Part shown: positions 1-9,702 of the stretch, piece after piece
How the letters are laid out: every line of letters starts with the position of its first letter
Numbering within the stretch: position 1 is the stretch's first letter
The notes under the pieces: model-generated
Told to the model about the DNA's origin: nothing
The model's database searches: none
Seen by the model: only the letters and a program-made list of their open reading frames with translations
Assembly: GCA_963585895.1 (NCBI GenBank)
Contig: OY757904.1
Location: 164,231,471 to 164,295,470, forward strand
Reading direction: 5' to 3'
Length of the DNA stretch: 64,000 nt
From: Sepioteuthis lessoniana
Taxonomy: Eukaryota; Mollusca; Cephalopoda; Myopsida; Loliginidae
Made by a program: the position numbers and the translations under genes

Positions 1-150
1 CTTCATCTCACTTCCAGCAAGTACATATTGCTATATATCTTATGAGACGACTGACCAATTTTTATGATTTCAGGTTCAAACGAACAGCTACAGCAGCAAT
101 TGGAATACACCCTATTAAAGCCTGATTGTCACAGCTGGTGAATTTCAAAA

Positions 151-417
151 ATGCAATCTGACACTTTTGAAGAACGATATGCAATAGAATTCTGTTTTAA
201 ACTTGGAAAAAATGCCACAGAAACGTATGGAATGCTTCAGACTGCTTTTCGACCATCTTGCATGAATCGAGCATCAGTTTTTGAGTGGCATAAGAGATTC
301 AATGAAGGTAGGGAGTCTGTGAGGGATGATGAGAGGTGTGGGAGGACTAAGGAAGTCAATACACCAGAGTTGATTGGCCAAAGGGTTAGGCTTAGGGTTA
401 CTATGTTGAGGTTTTAA
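151..417 (+). CDS. 88-aa N-terminal mariner transposase fragment, DNA-binding part only
   Basis: This open frame begins at the natural transposase start (MQSDTFEERYAIEFCFKL). It covers the paired-type helix-turn-helix region (residues about 10-60, with WHKRFNEGRES and DDERCGR) and then crosses the deletion junction. There it reads RVRLRV from the hexamer filler and stops after TMLRF. No catalytic residues are present. A protein like this could in principle bind the terminal repeats without cutting, but expression and function are unknown. The copy at 46691-47593 ends in the same way (RVRVRVTMLRF), because the junction is common to both. It is best treated as a transposon remnant. Confidence 0.55.
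   Translation: MQSDTFEERYAIEFCFKLGKNATETYGMLQTAFRPSCMNRASVFEWHKRFNEGRESVRDDERCGRTKEVNTPELIGQRVRLRVTMLRF
383..400 (+). other. Telomere-like hexamer filler at the mariner deletion junction
   Basis: Reading 5' to 3': GGGTTA GGCTTA GGGTTA. It sits between sequence that matches the full mariner on either side (ttggccaaa on the left, ctatgttgagg on the right). The full copy has no such sequence here. One hexamer carries a single G to C change from the canonical TTAGGG-type repeat. Confidence 0.9.
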
Positions 418-425
418 GAGAGTTC

Positions 426-725
426 ATGAAGAGATTCCTAGGGAAGAGGCCAGTACTCTTCAAATCAGGTCAGTGGCATTTCCACCTGGACAATGCACCA
501 GTCCACAATTCCATCCTTGTCACAGACTATTTGACCAAGATGGACATCAAGACACTTCCTCACCCTCCCTATAGTTTAGACCTTGCTCCCTGTGACTTTT
601 GCTTATTCCTTAAGCTCAGAGGCTGTCGTTATGAGATAATTGAGGAGATGAAAGAGGCTGTGACGAAGGTCATTGAAACGCTCACACAAGAGGACTTCCA
701 TTGGGGCCTTCCAGAAGTTGTTTGA
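426..725 (+). pseudogene. C-terminal mariner transposase fragment
   Basis: This 99-aa frame carries the second and third acidic residues of the DD34D triad (HLDNAPVH, APCDF), then the C-terminal helix region (RGCRYEIIEEMKEAVTKVIETLTQEDF). It lacks the first catalytic aspartate and is out of frame with the N-terminal fragment at 151-417. A further shift near 700 cuts off the usual ending seen in the other copies (ERYNKCIAAGGDYFEGD). It is non-functional as a transposase. Confidence 0.85.
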
Positions 726-805
726 ACGGTGCAACAAGTGCATTACACCCGGAGGAGATTACTTCGAAGGAGACTAGAGTTTCATGTGTGTACTATCAAT
801 ACTAT

Positions 806-2727
806 CGCCGAGGTTCTTGCAATCTAAGGGAAAGTTCTTCAACCATTTGGTTAGAATATTGTGATTAACTGCATCTTCATCTTTTGCACAACAAATGTTT
901 TGGGTTATTCACGTGGCGTTGAACGCGTAAAGCATAAATTCTTACATTAGACTACGTTTGCGTGGTTTTCAAATATCACACGGAGTGAAGCAATGCACAA
1001 CATGTCAGTGCATCAACTACCACCATTTTACCAAGTATAGCGGCTACCTTTCATGTCTTGAGCAGCTTCAGTCATGTGATATATACGCAGCAAACTAGTA
1101 CGTAGCAAAATACTGCAAAACGTTTGACTCACCCGAACAATGAACATCATATTTGTTGGAGAGTTGCTGATGACAGTGATTAAGAAGGGGTGGAAAGAAA
1201 GAAAGATGTTTAGAATATTGAAATACAGTTGGGCAGTTATTTACAGAAGTATGAAAACAGCCTGTAACATAATACATTATTGTCTAATAAGGATGATTCT
1301 AATTGTAAAGAGAAGCCGATATCAATTAAGATTTTTATTAATTTTTTCTTTTGACTGAGTTAATTGCATATTTCTCTTAGGTGGTTGTGATTTAATTTTT
1401 TTTTAGTTGACTTAAACCTCCACAGTTATTCATTCATTTCCGTTTTACCTTCCTTTTTAATTTCTTTTTCACCCGACGTTTTTTCATCTTTCTTTTCTTT
1501 TACTTTTTGCTGTTTCTTTTTCACACATTTTCTCAAATATTTTTTTCCTTTTTTACTGTCATCCACCTAATCCCTTTTCTTCTCTATTTCCTTTTTTTCT
1601 CTCTTTATTTACTTCGTTCTTTTTTCTTCTTTAATGCCTTCTGACACTCTTCCTACCTTTTTCAATACAATTCTTCTTTCGAACATCTTTCTCTTTTTCT
1701 TTTTTACTCTTTTTTTTGTTCGCAACGTTCTTTATCCACTTTCTCTCTCTAATTTTCTCATAGATTCCCTTTGCAATTTTTTCTCTTATACTCATTTTTC
1801 CCACCACTGCCAATCAACAATGAAACAACTAAAAATCCGGTGCACTTATAAATGCCTTTTTTTATGTTTTAAAAAGAATTCAAGACGGAGAATGACTAAT
1901 GTCATTATATTTGATTCTTAATATTTTTACTCCCAGACAGCAATTCTCAAAAAACTGTCAGGGAAACAGATGTTTCCAATAAATTCATTGGTGAAAATTT
2001 GAATTTAAAAAATACGCAATACTTTTTTTTTAAAATGAAACAAAAGTAAAAGAATCTTTCGATGATTCAAGAAAACTTTAAAAATAATAGGGTCTACAAA
2101 TTTTCGTTTTTTAAAAAAGTAATTCGAAACAGAATGCAGATCTGTTAGCATTATAACAACAACAACAACAACAATATATATATTGTTGTAGTAATTAAAG
2201 AAAGTACAGGTTACGACAGAAATTATTTCTACAATTTAAAGTCTTAGCTGACAGATGAATGTGAATCCACACTACTCTCCGGAATAGCATCATTTCAACG
2301 TAACATGGAATGAGTACAAAAAGCTTTATGCTTAACATTTACAGGTTCTCACCAGTTTTGACGTTTCAACAGTAAACGCATCGTTTGCACCAGTCAAAAT
2401 CATTGACAAGAACAGACAAAAAATGGTTAGGCATTAGCTAGATGGAGCTACCATTACTACTTGTCTAAGTTCATTTGCACCACATAAGTAATAGTTTGAA
2501 ATGTAGGTGATATATCTATCACACTGTGCCTTTTTGAACGACTTTCTTGAAATTAGAAGCCAATGTAGTAAAATAAAATGTTTGATTCTCGAACTGCAAA
2601 GATATCGCCAAAAATAAAAGTGTTTCAACGGTGAAAATTCAATTGTTCGTAAATTGATTAGTCGGGTCTCATTTTTATGACGTTAGTTTAAGTGAACAGT
2701 AAAAAAGTAAATCATATAGTAAAAGTA
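806..2727. other. No gene recognised; AT-rich with a long pyrimidine-rich strand
   Basis: No coding signal, RNA gene or element could be supported here. The stretch at about 1437-1800 is strongly T/C-rich on the + strand, with runs of T, TTTTC and TTTC. A short CAA run followed by a small palindrome (acaacaatatatatattgttgt would read the same on both strands) lies at about 2155-2190. The remainder is unremarkable AT-rich DNA. Confidence 0.6.
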
Positions 2728-2980
2728 AAGTTATCTCCCTTAGTCGAAGGTGAACCGAAGGCTCCCCTTTTCAATAGCTACTACACCGAGGTGTAGGGGA
2801 GGGCGCTACTCCATTCCTTAGATGGCTCTACTTTACCCTTGATCCTTATAGTACTGAGTGCTAAGTAAGGCGGCATCACGTACCATTTTTAAGTCTTTAA
2901 TATGACTCGACCTGGGATTGAACCCCGGTTTCCTGGACCATTGGCGAACACTCTACTCATTAGGCCAATAGACCGGTAGT
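2728..2980 (-). repeat. tRNA-derived SINE, about 250 bp, copy 1
   Basis: On the minus strand the head shows an RNA polymerase III box A (TGGCCTAATGAGTAGAG, + coordinates 2951-2967) and box B (GGTTCAATCCC, 2914-2924) at a tRNA-like spacing. A unique body follows, ending near AACTTTACTTTTAC. The same body is present at 5362-5620 and, in part, at 14213-14303. That makes it a dispersed SINE family and not a tRNA gene. Box B with GGTTCAA is close to consensus. Confidence 0.8.
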
Positions 2981-2988
2981 ACGTATGA

Positions 2989-3072
2989 AGTTGCTTATAT
3001 ATAATCTTAATGTGTTTTAAAAGAGTAAAACATAGATATTTTAAAACACATTAAGATTATATATAAGCAACT
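2989..3072. repeat. Perfect inverted repeat: 34-bp arms, 16-nt spacer
   Basis: The left arm is 2989-3022 and the right arm 3039-3072. They are exact reverse complements (ends agttgcttat and ataagcaact) around the spacer gagtaaaacatagata. It abuts the 5' end of the SINE at 2728-2980. No terminal motif of a known MITE family was recognised. A perfect palindrome implies either recent origin or continuing homogenisation. Confidence 0.95.
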
Positions 3073-4094
3073 CTATTACAAAAGGAAAACAAAAAAAGAA
3101 AGAAGAAAAGGAGGTCAGTTGACTTTTATGAAGAAGGTTCATTACTGCTTTCCAAAACATTGTAAAAATACGCGATATGGTCAAAGAAATTCTACAGACA
3201 GTAAAACATCTCGCCATATAACGTCTACTTTAACTGTAAAATTTTATCTTAAAATCACTCAGTAGATGAAAGCACAAAGGTAAGTGCATGTGTTAAGGTC
3301 GTTGGTATATATCTAGTTGGTATATATCTAGTTGGCCTTGAGACAATTCTAGAATGAACTCATTACATACATATATCAAGAAAGTCATAGTTTGAGGTAG
3401 TCCTTGAATTTGAGACGACTTTTTCTTACATGGCTTTATTTTCTTGAAAGGTGCCTAAATGACTTCTGATTAGTGTGCGCATTACATGGCGAAAATGAAA
3501 GACGAAAAGAATCTCCAAATCGTGTTACATACCATAGATCTATCTGCTTTCAAAGAATGGCATTAAAACCATTTTTCTTAAAATAGTCAATACTAATGTT
3601 AGTAGATATAATCATTTTGTGCATATCTGTAAAGTATAAAATCTGTCAACAATTACGGAAAAGTAACCGGCACCACCTGAATTTTGTGTAGTGATTTATT
3701 ATTTGATACTAATTACTGATCATTCACAATAAGACTTCATTTCGCGGATAATTTGGCAATTAGAATCGGGTGTAAAACACTTATTACTACTTTGACGAAA
3801 CCATAGTAGAAACAATGGCACTTTTATACCACGTGTTCAGTGCTGACATTCTTCTGACAACTGTTCATAGGAAAATGTCTTTTGAGTCGAAACAGGAAAG
3901 GAATACAGTGATCCAATAAATTTAACCCGGTGAACAACCCCCCCCCCAAAAAAAAACTCGACAAAATAGAGTTTAATGATTTAACTTTTGACCTCACGGT
4001 TAATAAATCGTAAAAATTAACCCGAAAATTATTTTTCATAAATGAACCTCGGAAAGATTAGCATTAATGAACATTAAAAAACATTTTATGTAGG

Positions 4095-4097
<3 letters not shown>
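3073..4097. other. No gene recognised; short tandem duplication and C-to-A tract
   Basis: A 15-bp unit ttggtatatatctag is duplicated in tandem at about 3303-3333. A run of C followed directly by a run of A lies near 3941-3957, and its right flank resembles that of a second such tract at 32265-32282. Nothing else is recognisable. Confidence 0.6.
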
Positions 4098-4133
<36 letters not shown>

Positions 4134-4151
4134 GAGAAAGAGAGAGAGAGA
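4098..4151 (+). repeat. GA microsatellite
   Basis: An almost uninterrupted (GA)n of about 54 bp with one GGGGAGAAAG interruption. Confidence 0.95.
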
Positions 4152-4189
4152 AATTATAATCTATGAGTTGTTTTGTTCATCTAACGATG

Positions 4190-4540
4190 GCTAGCTTGTA
4201 TAATGGAAACATTTTATTAATGTAAATGAATTCCAAAATAGAGGACAAAAAAGCTGCTGGAGAAGTTGTGACATGGAAATAAAAGGCAAGAGGCTATTTT
4301 TCAATAAGATAACGCTCCCACACACGGCAAAAACAACGCAATTAAAAATTTGAATAAGAGTCTTTGTCGGTGGCTTAATCAGATCTTAATGCCGTAGAGA
4401 ATATATGGGCGTCATAACAAGGCCAAACCGTCTGGGAGAAAAGATTGGAAACACTGACTAGCTGTAGTAGCAAAGATGGATGAAACAATGTTGATATGGC
4501 GCATCATAAACAATTATCAGTTTGTCCAAATGGCTCAGTT
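4190..4540 (+). mobile_element. Degraded Tc1-like transposase C-terminal scrap
   Basis: Frames on the + strand give FQQDNAPTHTAKTTQL-like and NAVENIWAS-like strings. These resemble the QDNAPxH and N(P)xENxW blocks around the second and third catalytic residues of Tc1 transposases. The match is spread over several frames and no terminal repeats were found, so it is an old fragment only. Confidence 0.45.
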
Positions 4541-4639
4541 TTTTGAAAAAAAAGAAAAAAAGAAAAGCTATCCCATACTACAACGCACTTTTAGAATTTG
4601 GTTGGTTTTGTGGCATGTCAACACTTGTTAGATTATTTA

Positions 4640-4780
4640 ATACCGACGCCAGTCGTTTTCTCAAGCAATCATAGGATTTTCAGTAACTATTCCTATTTAA
4701 TAATAATAGTAATCATTTGTTTGCAAGCAGTTATAGGGTTTCAAGTATTCCTATTAATTACTGATAATTTTTAAACAGAT
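4640..4780 (-). repeat. Member of a dispersed approx. 70-bp repeat family
   Basis: The reverse complement of about 4690-4770 (blocks ggaatacttgaaac and gcaaacaaatgatta) matches the internally repeated segment at 19935-20110. It also resembles the stretch after the RTE LINE at 32125-32240. No coding or tRNA-like feature was seen. Confidence 0.55.
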
Positions 4781-5003
4781 CTATTTAATCCATAGATAGC
4801 ACAATTTAAGTCAGATTAGACAAGGGAGACAGCGAGGAGTAACTCCACACATCCCAGAACTTCACCATCAAATTCAGTTTGAATTACAGGGCACTTTAAA
4901 ACGTTATTTGCATGCAAACACGTATATTTCAACTATTTCAAAAATTTTATAAAACTTATTGCATTTTTGTTCCGGAGTATACATACGGATGCATGTTCCC
5001 CCC

Positions 5004-5009
<6 letters not shown>

Positions 5010-5076
<67 letters not shown>

Positions 5077-5082
5077 GCGTAC

Positions 5083-5145
<63 letters not shown>
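5010..5145 (+). repeat. Compound (CA)n(CG)n(TA)n microsatellite
   Basis: CA repeats occupy 5010-5062, pure CG/GC 5062-5079 and TA repeats 5086-5145 with one GT interruption. Alternating purine-pyrimidine over about 135 bp, including 18 bp of CG, is a classic potential Z-DNA tract. The reading frames across it are repeat artefacts. Confidence 0.97.
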
Positions 5146-5361
5146 ATGGATGAGGCGAAGAAGCATTGAATTTCAACTACATTGTCTAACTTTAAAAGTG
5201 TTTATTTCTTTATATGATGAGTCCTAAACGACAAAGAAAATGTCATGAGACTTAATACACAGGTAGAATTATGGACTGGAAGGATATGAATTGCAACAAA
5301 CTTACAAAAGTATGTATGCTTCCAACTCAGTCAATCGACAGAACATTTTAAACTTTTCAAA

Positions 5362-5622
5362 TGTAAGTAAAGTTGGCGACCTTAGTCGGGGATGAGCCGA
5401 AGCCTCCCTTTTCAATAGCTACTACAACGAAGTGTAGAGGAGGGCGCAACTCCATTCCTTGGATTGCTCCACTTTACCCTAGATCCCTACATTATAATGC
5501 TGAATGTTAAGCAAGGCGTTACCAAGCACCATTTTTTGAGTCTTTTGTATGACTCGACGTGGGATTGAACCTCAGTCTCCCGAACTATTGGCGAACATTC
5601 TACTCTTCAATGGCCCAGTTAA
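5362..5622 (-). repeat. tRNA-derived SINE, copy 2 of the 2728-2980 family
   Basis: It has the same body as copy 1 (agcctcccttttcaatagct and the cattccttgga region). Box B, GGTTCAATCCC, is at 5561-5571 on the minus strand, and a degraded box A lies near 5600-5616. Several differences from copy 1 show it is not recent. Confidence 0.8.
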
Positions 5623-5696
5623 ATATAAAGATCTAACATTTTTAGATATACATTTTCTTTTTTAAGTAGAGAAATTATATTGTGAATTGAATAACC

Positions 5697-5862
5697 ATGA
5701 CCAGAAAATCCGGCGAACACTTACGCACGACATACAGAAACACTAGACAGCTGTTTCGACTTTACAAGGTCTCATCAGCAGTGTATACCGAGATCTCCAC
5801 CACTGGAAATCGAATCAGCGACCACATATTGCAGAGCGAAAACTCTACAAATGAGCCACAAG
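5697..5862 (-). repeat. tRNA-derived SINE of a second family
   Basis: On the minus strand, box A-like TGGCTCATTTGTAGAG lies at 5843-5858 and box B-like GATTCGATTTCC at 5805-5816. The body that follows contains CTGATGAGACCTTGTAAAG and GTCGAAACAGCTGTC. The head-to-body arrangement and pol III boxes support a SINE. The family name is not certain. Confidence 0.6.
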
Positions 5863-5889
5863 ATCATATCGCACACAAGTAACATCTTA

Positions 5890-6307
5890 TTTTGAAATAT
5901 ATTATTTACATATTTTCAAGTATGACTATGCTTTTTCTGATTAAAATGTACATAGATTTTAGAAAACCCAATGTGTGTGTGTGTGTGTGTGTGTGCGTGT
6001 GTTCGAAGTTTTTCTTTTTTTTTAAATCCAATGTTATGAAGAAAAAAGTGAGTATGGAAAATCAGCCGACATGTTTCATTATTGAAATAATGATATCAGA
6101 ATCAATTTATAATTTCACAATGAATTAAATTTTACTGTCAAAAGGAAAATAAGCGCACTAATTTCATTTTATACTGTTACAATTATTTTTAAAATAATTA
6201 TTTAATTTTTTAATTTGGTAAGGAAAATGGATGTACTGTTGAAATCTAGCGGAAAAATGAAAGGGAAAAATTTAGTCTAACCTAGAGTATATATATATAT
6301 ATATATA
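5890..6307. other. No gene recognised; GT and TA microsatellites
   Basis: A (GT)n run lies at 5972-6002 and a (TA)n run at about 6287-6307, directly at the 3' end of the minus-strand RTE LINE. Otherwise this is AT-rich DNA without recognisable content. Confidence 0.7.
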
Positions 6308-7785
6308 GGGTAACACTGGCACGTCCATGTGCAGGAGTCCATCATTAGAAAACATCACTTATGGGTTCATTCTTGTTTCTCCAGCAGTGTCCCACATATC
6401 TTGTTCGTCTAACTTGGAAGGTTTGTGAAATGGGAGGCAGGTGGCCATACAACTGATGTTTTGTAGGGTGTTGCTTCCAGGATATGTTCAAGAGAATGCA
6501 GCGTTCTTGTGTTGTTCCTATCTAGGTTTTTGTCAATGCGCTTTGTTAGTATCCGTGTGGTGCATCCATATTGTATTATGGACACAGCTACAGCTTGTAA
6601 GAAATCCCATTTTATTTTATGGGATAAATCAGATTTCCCTATGATCGATAACCTGTCAATAGCATTCCATATCTTCGACAGGTTTATGTTGACATCACTT
6701 TCAGTTGATGAAATGTTGCTGCCGAGGTATGTGAATTTGTCTACCGATTTTAGTGGCTTACCACTTAGAGTGGAGAAGGCTCCTTTTTGTTTAAAACACA
6801 TGTGCTCAGTTTGATTTGTATTCACGTTGGGGTCAATGCCTCCCACTACTTGCTTTAGTCTATGTTGTAAGGGTTCTGCTTGGGCTGGCATATTTGCAAG
6901 AAGTACTCGATAATCTGCGTAATCTGCGTCTGTTATAGTTTCTGCAAGATATTGTCTGCTTCATGCCCTCTTTTTAAAAATACGAAACCATTTTCTTTCA
7001 TTAGATGGATGTTCGAAGTACTTAATCTAGTTAGAGTATAAACAAACACAATGCTAATACATTTCCTGACAAGATTCCAGTGACAATGTTGAAGACTTCT
7101 GTATTTCTATCAGGTGAGCAAACCATTGGTTTCCTGTTTTTGTATAGCATTATTATAGCGGTAACAGTTTATTTGGGAAGACCATATGCAAGTAGTATTT
7201 GCTTCATCTTTCCCCTGTATAGAGAAACGAGTACCTTGAACAAATCTACGAACAGTAGTATTGCCAGGAGATTCTTTGCTCTGATATCTTCGATGATTCG
7301 GGGAATTGTCAGAGTTTGTGATGATGTGAAGTAATTTCTTCGAAAGCCGTTCTGCTATTTTATGAGAATTTTCTCGATTTTTGGTAAGATACAATTGAGA
7401 AGCAGGACATGATAAAAGTTTGCAACTGTAGTTGTAAGAGTTATATTTCTGTAGTTAGTGATTCCGAAGTTGCCCATCTTGGAGAAGGGAAGGATGCAAG
7501 CTTTCGTCCACTTCTTTATTGTGTTTTGTTTATAGACTGCGTTGAAAGATTGGAAAAGTATTTCGTCAAATTGTCTTGTCTTTTCGTTGAAGCCTGCAGC
7601 TTTTCTGTTTTCAATTTTCTTTTCAATATTGTGTCAAGTTCTTCCTCCAAAAAATGTCCCTAGTTTGATGTCTAATTGGCCATTAATAATTTTTTGGATA
7701 GGTTTATCAGCGATTTTTGGAGAGTTTTCCTGTAGATTCTTGAAGTGTTCTCTCCCTTGACGAGGTTTTTTCTTGGCTGGCAGAA
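6308..7785 (-). mobile_element. RTE-type LINE copy A, 5'- and 3'-truncated
   Basis: The minus strand carries the reverse-transcriptase half of an RTE LINE. Its order matches the better copy at 30068-32111, from the segment before the palm domain to the conserved C-terminal tail. The polymerase box reads TDADYADYRVLLAN (about 6896-6935), so the YADD catalytic pair is changed to YADY. It also has several frameshifts. The 3' end stops at a TA microsatellite without the ATG-repeat tail seen in other copies. The 5' end lies near 7785, only a few tens of bases from copy B in opposite orientation. Both copies include the RT region, so these are two insertions and not one twin-primed inversion. Confidence 0.85.
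6409..6891 (-). pseudogene. RTE reverse transcriptase C-terminal frame (160 aa), defective
   Basis: This is the longest surviving frame of copy A. It covers the thumb-side region with VDKFTYLGSNISSTESDVN, WNAIDRLSIIGKSDLS and YGCTTRILTKR, all typical of this RTE family (compare 31540-31790). The YADD box is outside and upstream of the frame and is mutated. It ends in scrambled sequence short of the normal C-terminus. No intact enzyme is possible. Confidence 0.8.
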
Positions 7786-8363
7786 ATTCTGATCATAACG
7801 ATCAAAATAAAAATAGTGAACATCCAACCAAGTTTTCTCCCGAAAACAGTTTTCTATGCCGAAACACTAAATTTTAAAACAAAGGAAGGGAAAACTATAA
7901 ATCTACACTCAATATTACTCAAAAGCGCAACTTGATAATATATTTGTAAACAAACCGTGGATAAATAGCGCTTTGAATTGTGAAGCATTCTTTTTTGAAG
8001 GAGTATCTTCAGATCACAGAATCTTTCAGTAAAGATTGCCTTGAGTCTACACAGAAATATAAAGGAAGAAGATAAATCTATGACTCGTTCTCACGTACCA
8101 ATAGTGAAATATGCACTTAATTTTCGGTAGATGTAAGAAAAAGGTTTGATACTCTTCAGGGAACATCAGAAGACATATTCCAAATGATGCTCGCAAAGAA
8201 GCAACTGCTGAGTAAATACTAGCCAAACCAAAAGTCAAGCGTGTTGAGTTCCATGGGAGTTAAAAGTAGTTAGGAAAAACGAGCATCGTTATTTTAAAGA
8301 AGAAACCTAACAAACACCAATGTGCAGAAATTCAAGAACCCTCAGAAAGAATTAACTAAAACA

Positions 8364-9702
8364 TACGAGGTGCCTTCAATAAGTTTCCAGTTTCGTATGG
8401 GCACTTTTATCGATAGTACACGTATGAACCTCTAGTCCCCTTCGAAGTAATCTCCTCCGGCTGCAATGCACTTGTTGTATCGTTCAAACAACTTCTAGAA
8501 GGCCCCATGGAAGTCCTCTTGTGGGAGCGTGTCAATGACCTTCGTCACAGCCTCTTTCATCTTCTCAATTGTCTCATAACCACAGCCTCTCAGCTTAGGG
8601 AATAGGCAAAAGTCACAGCAAATTAGCAAAAGTCAGCAAGATCTGGACTATCGGGAGGGTGAGGAAGTGTCTTGATGCCCATCTTGCTCAAATAGTCTGT
8701 TACCAATAGTCTGGAGTTGTGGACTGGTGCATTGTCCTGGTGGAAATGCCACTGACCCGATTTGAAGAGTGCTGGCCTCTTCCGATGGAATCTCTTCTTG
8801 AACTCCCTTAAGACCTCAACATAGTATTCCCTGTTGACTGTCTGTCCAGTGGGAACCCAGTGCATGTAGATCATGCCAGTGCTGTCAAAAAAGGGATCAT
8901 CAAAAGTTTGTGGGTGGATTTGCTCTGTCTGGCCTTCTTGGGTCTGGGCGAGCCAGCATGCTTCCACTGGGAACTCTGTCTTTTGGTCTCTGGGTCATAG
9001 CTCAAGATCCAGATTTTATCGCAGGTCACCAGAGCATCAAGAACTGCGGGATCTGAATTGATCAGCTCGACCATCTCCCTGCCGTCATTATAACGTCTTT
9101 CTTTCTGATCTTCTCTGAGCACCCTTGGAACAAACTTCGCGCAAATCTTCCGCATCTTCAGTTCCTCACGAATAACTGTGTGTACAGTTCCCACACTGAC
9201 ATCAAACTGTGCACTTATTGTCTCTATAGACACACGGCGGTCCTTATCCATGAAATTCTTTATTTGGCCAATCAACTCAGGTGTATTAACTTCCTTACTC
9301 CTCCCACACCTCTCAACATCCCTCACAGACTCCCTGGCTTCCTTGAATGTCTTATGCTACTCAAAAACTGATGTTCGATTCATGCAAGATGGTCGAAAAG
9401 CAGTCTGAAACACTCCATACGTTTTTGTGGCATTATTTCCAAGTTTAAAACAGAATTTTATTGCATATCGTTCATCTAAAGTGTCCTCACTGTCAGATTG
9501 CATTTTTGAAATTCACCAGCAGTGACAATCAGACTTTAGTAGGGTATATTCCAATTGCTGCTCTAGCTGTTGATTTGAACCTGAAATCATAAAAATTGGT
9601 CAGTCATCTCATAAGCAATAACATACTGAATTTTCAAGAGTCTACACCAATTTCAAATGCCTGTACAAAAAAAGTTTGGATACTTATTCAAGGTACCCCG
9701 TA
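8364..9702 (-). mobile_element. Nearly full-length mariner (FLJ37770-like, DD34D)
   Basis: About 1.34 kb, bounded by TA on each side. The terminal inverted repeats begin TACGAGGTGCCTTCAATAAG (left) and TACGGGGTACCTTGAATAAG (right, reversed). The transposase reads on the minus strand from about 9503 to 8440. It is disrupted: a TGG-to-TAG stop at 9357-9359 interrupts the helix-turn-helix domain, the first catalytic block reads TCDKIW (usually CDESW), HQDNAPVH is intact, and the third acidic block is damaged near 8625. It supplies the reference for the 437-bp deletion in copies 1-805 and 46691-47593. It is inserted in RTE copy B. Confidence 0.93.
8871..9326 (-). pseudogene. Mariner transposase central frame (151 aa), defective
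   Basis: It covers the second half of the DNA-binding region (LIGQIKNFMDKDRRVSIETI, VGTVHTVIREELKMRKI), the linker (FVPRVLREDQKERR) and the start of the catalytic domain (TCDKIW ... YDPETKRQSSQWKH). A downstream frame at 8623-8967 continues with the second catalytic block. The split frames and the altered first block show that it is inactive. It fills exactly the part missing from the two deleted copies. Confidence 0.85.

Larger units (their letters stand above)
1..805 (+). mobile_element. Internally deleted mariner (FLJ37770-like), copy 1
   Basis: This is a mariner-family DNA transposon, DD34D type. It keeps the transposase N-terminus and C-terminal third and has lost about 437 bp of the middle relative to the copy at 8364-9702. 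The body is recognisable from about 38; the 5' end is unclear near the window edge, and the 3' end stops at about 805, some 45 bp short of the terminal repeat. The C-terminal part shows HLDNAPVH and then APCDF, with 34 residues between the two aspartates. The first catalytic aspartate lies in the deleted part, so no active transposase can be made. The junction at 383-400 consists of three GGGTTA-type hexamers and is shared with the copy at 46691-47593. This makes it one amplified deletion derivative rather than a private deletion. Confidence 0.9.

Noticed and set aside
2989-3072. A CRISPR-like repeat
   Set aside because: It is a single palindrome with no regularly spaced direct repeats, and the context is a metazoan genome.
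4912-5169. Open frames made of His-Thr, Ala-Arg or Tyr-Ile repeats (also at 12019-12282, 22000-22200, 61919-62110)
   Set aside because: They are translations of CA, CG, TA and GA microsatellites in all frames and have no coding evidence.
6308-8363. A single twin-primed RTE insertion (inverted 5' part plus 3' part)
   Set aside because: The minus-strand and plus-strand pieces both contain the RT region and C-terminal tail, so they are two separate insertions.
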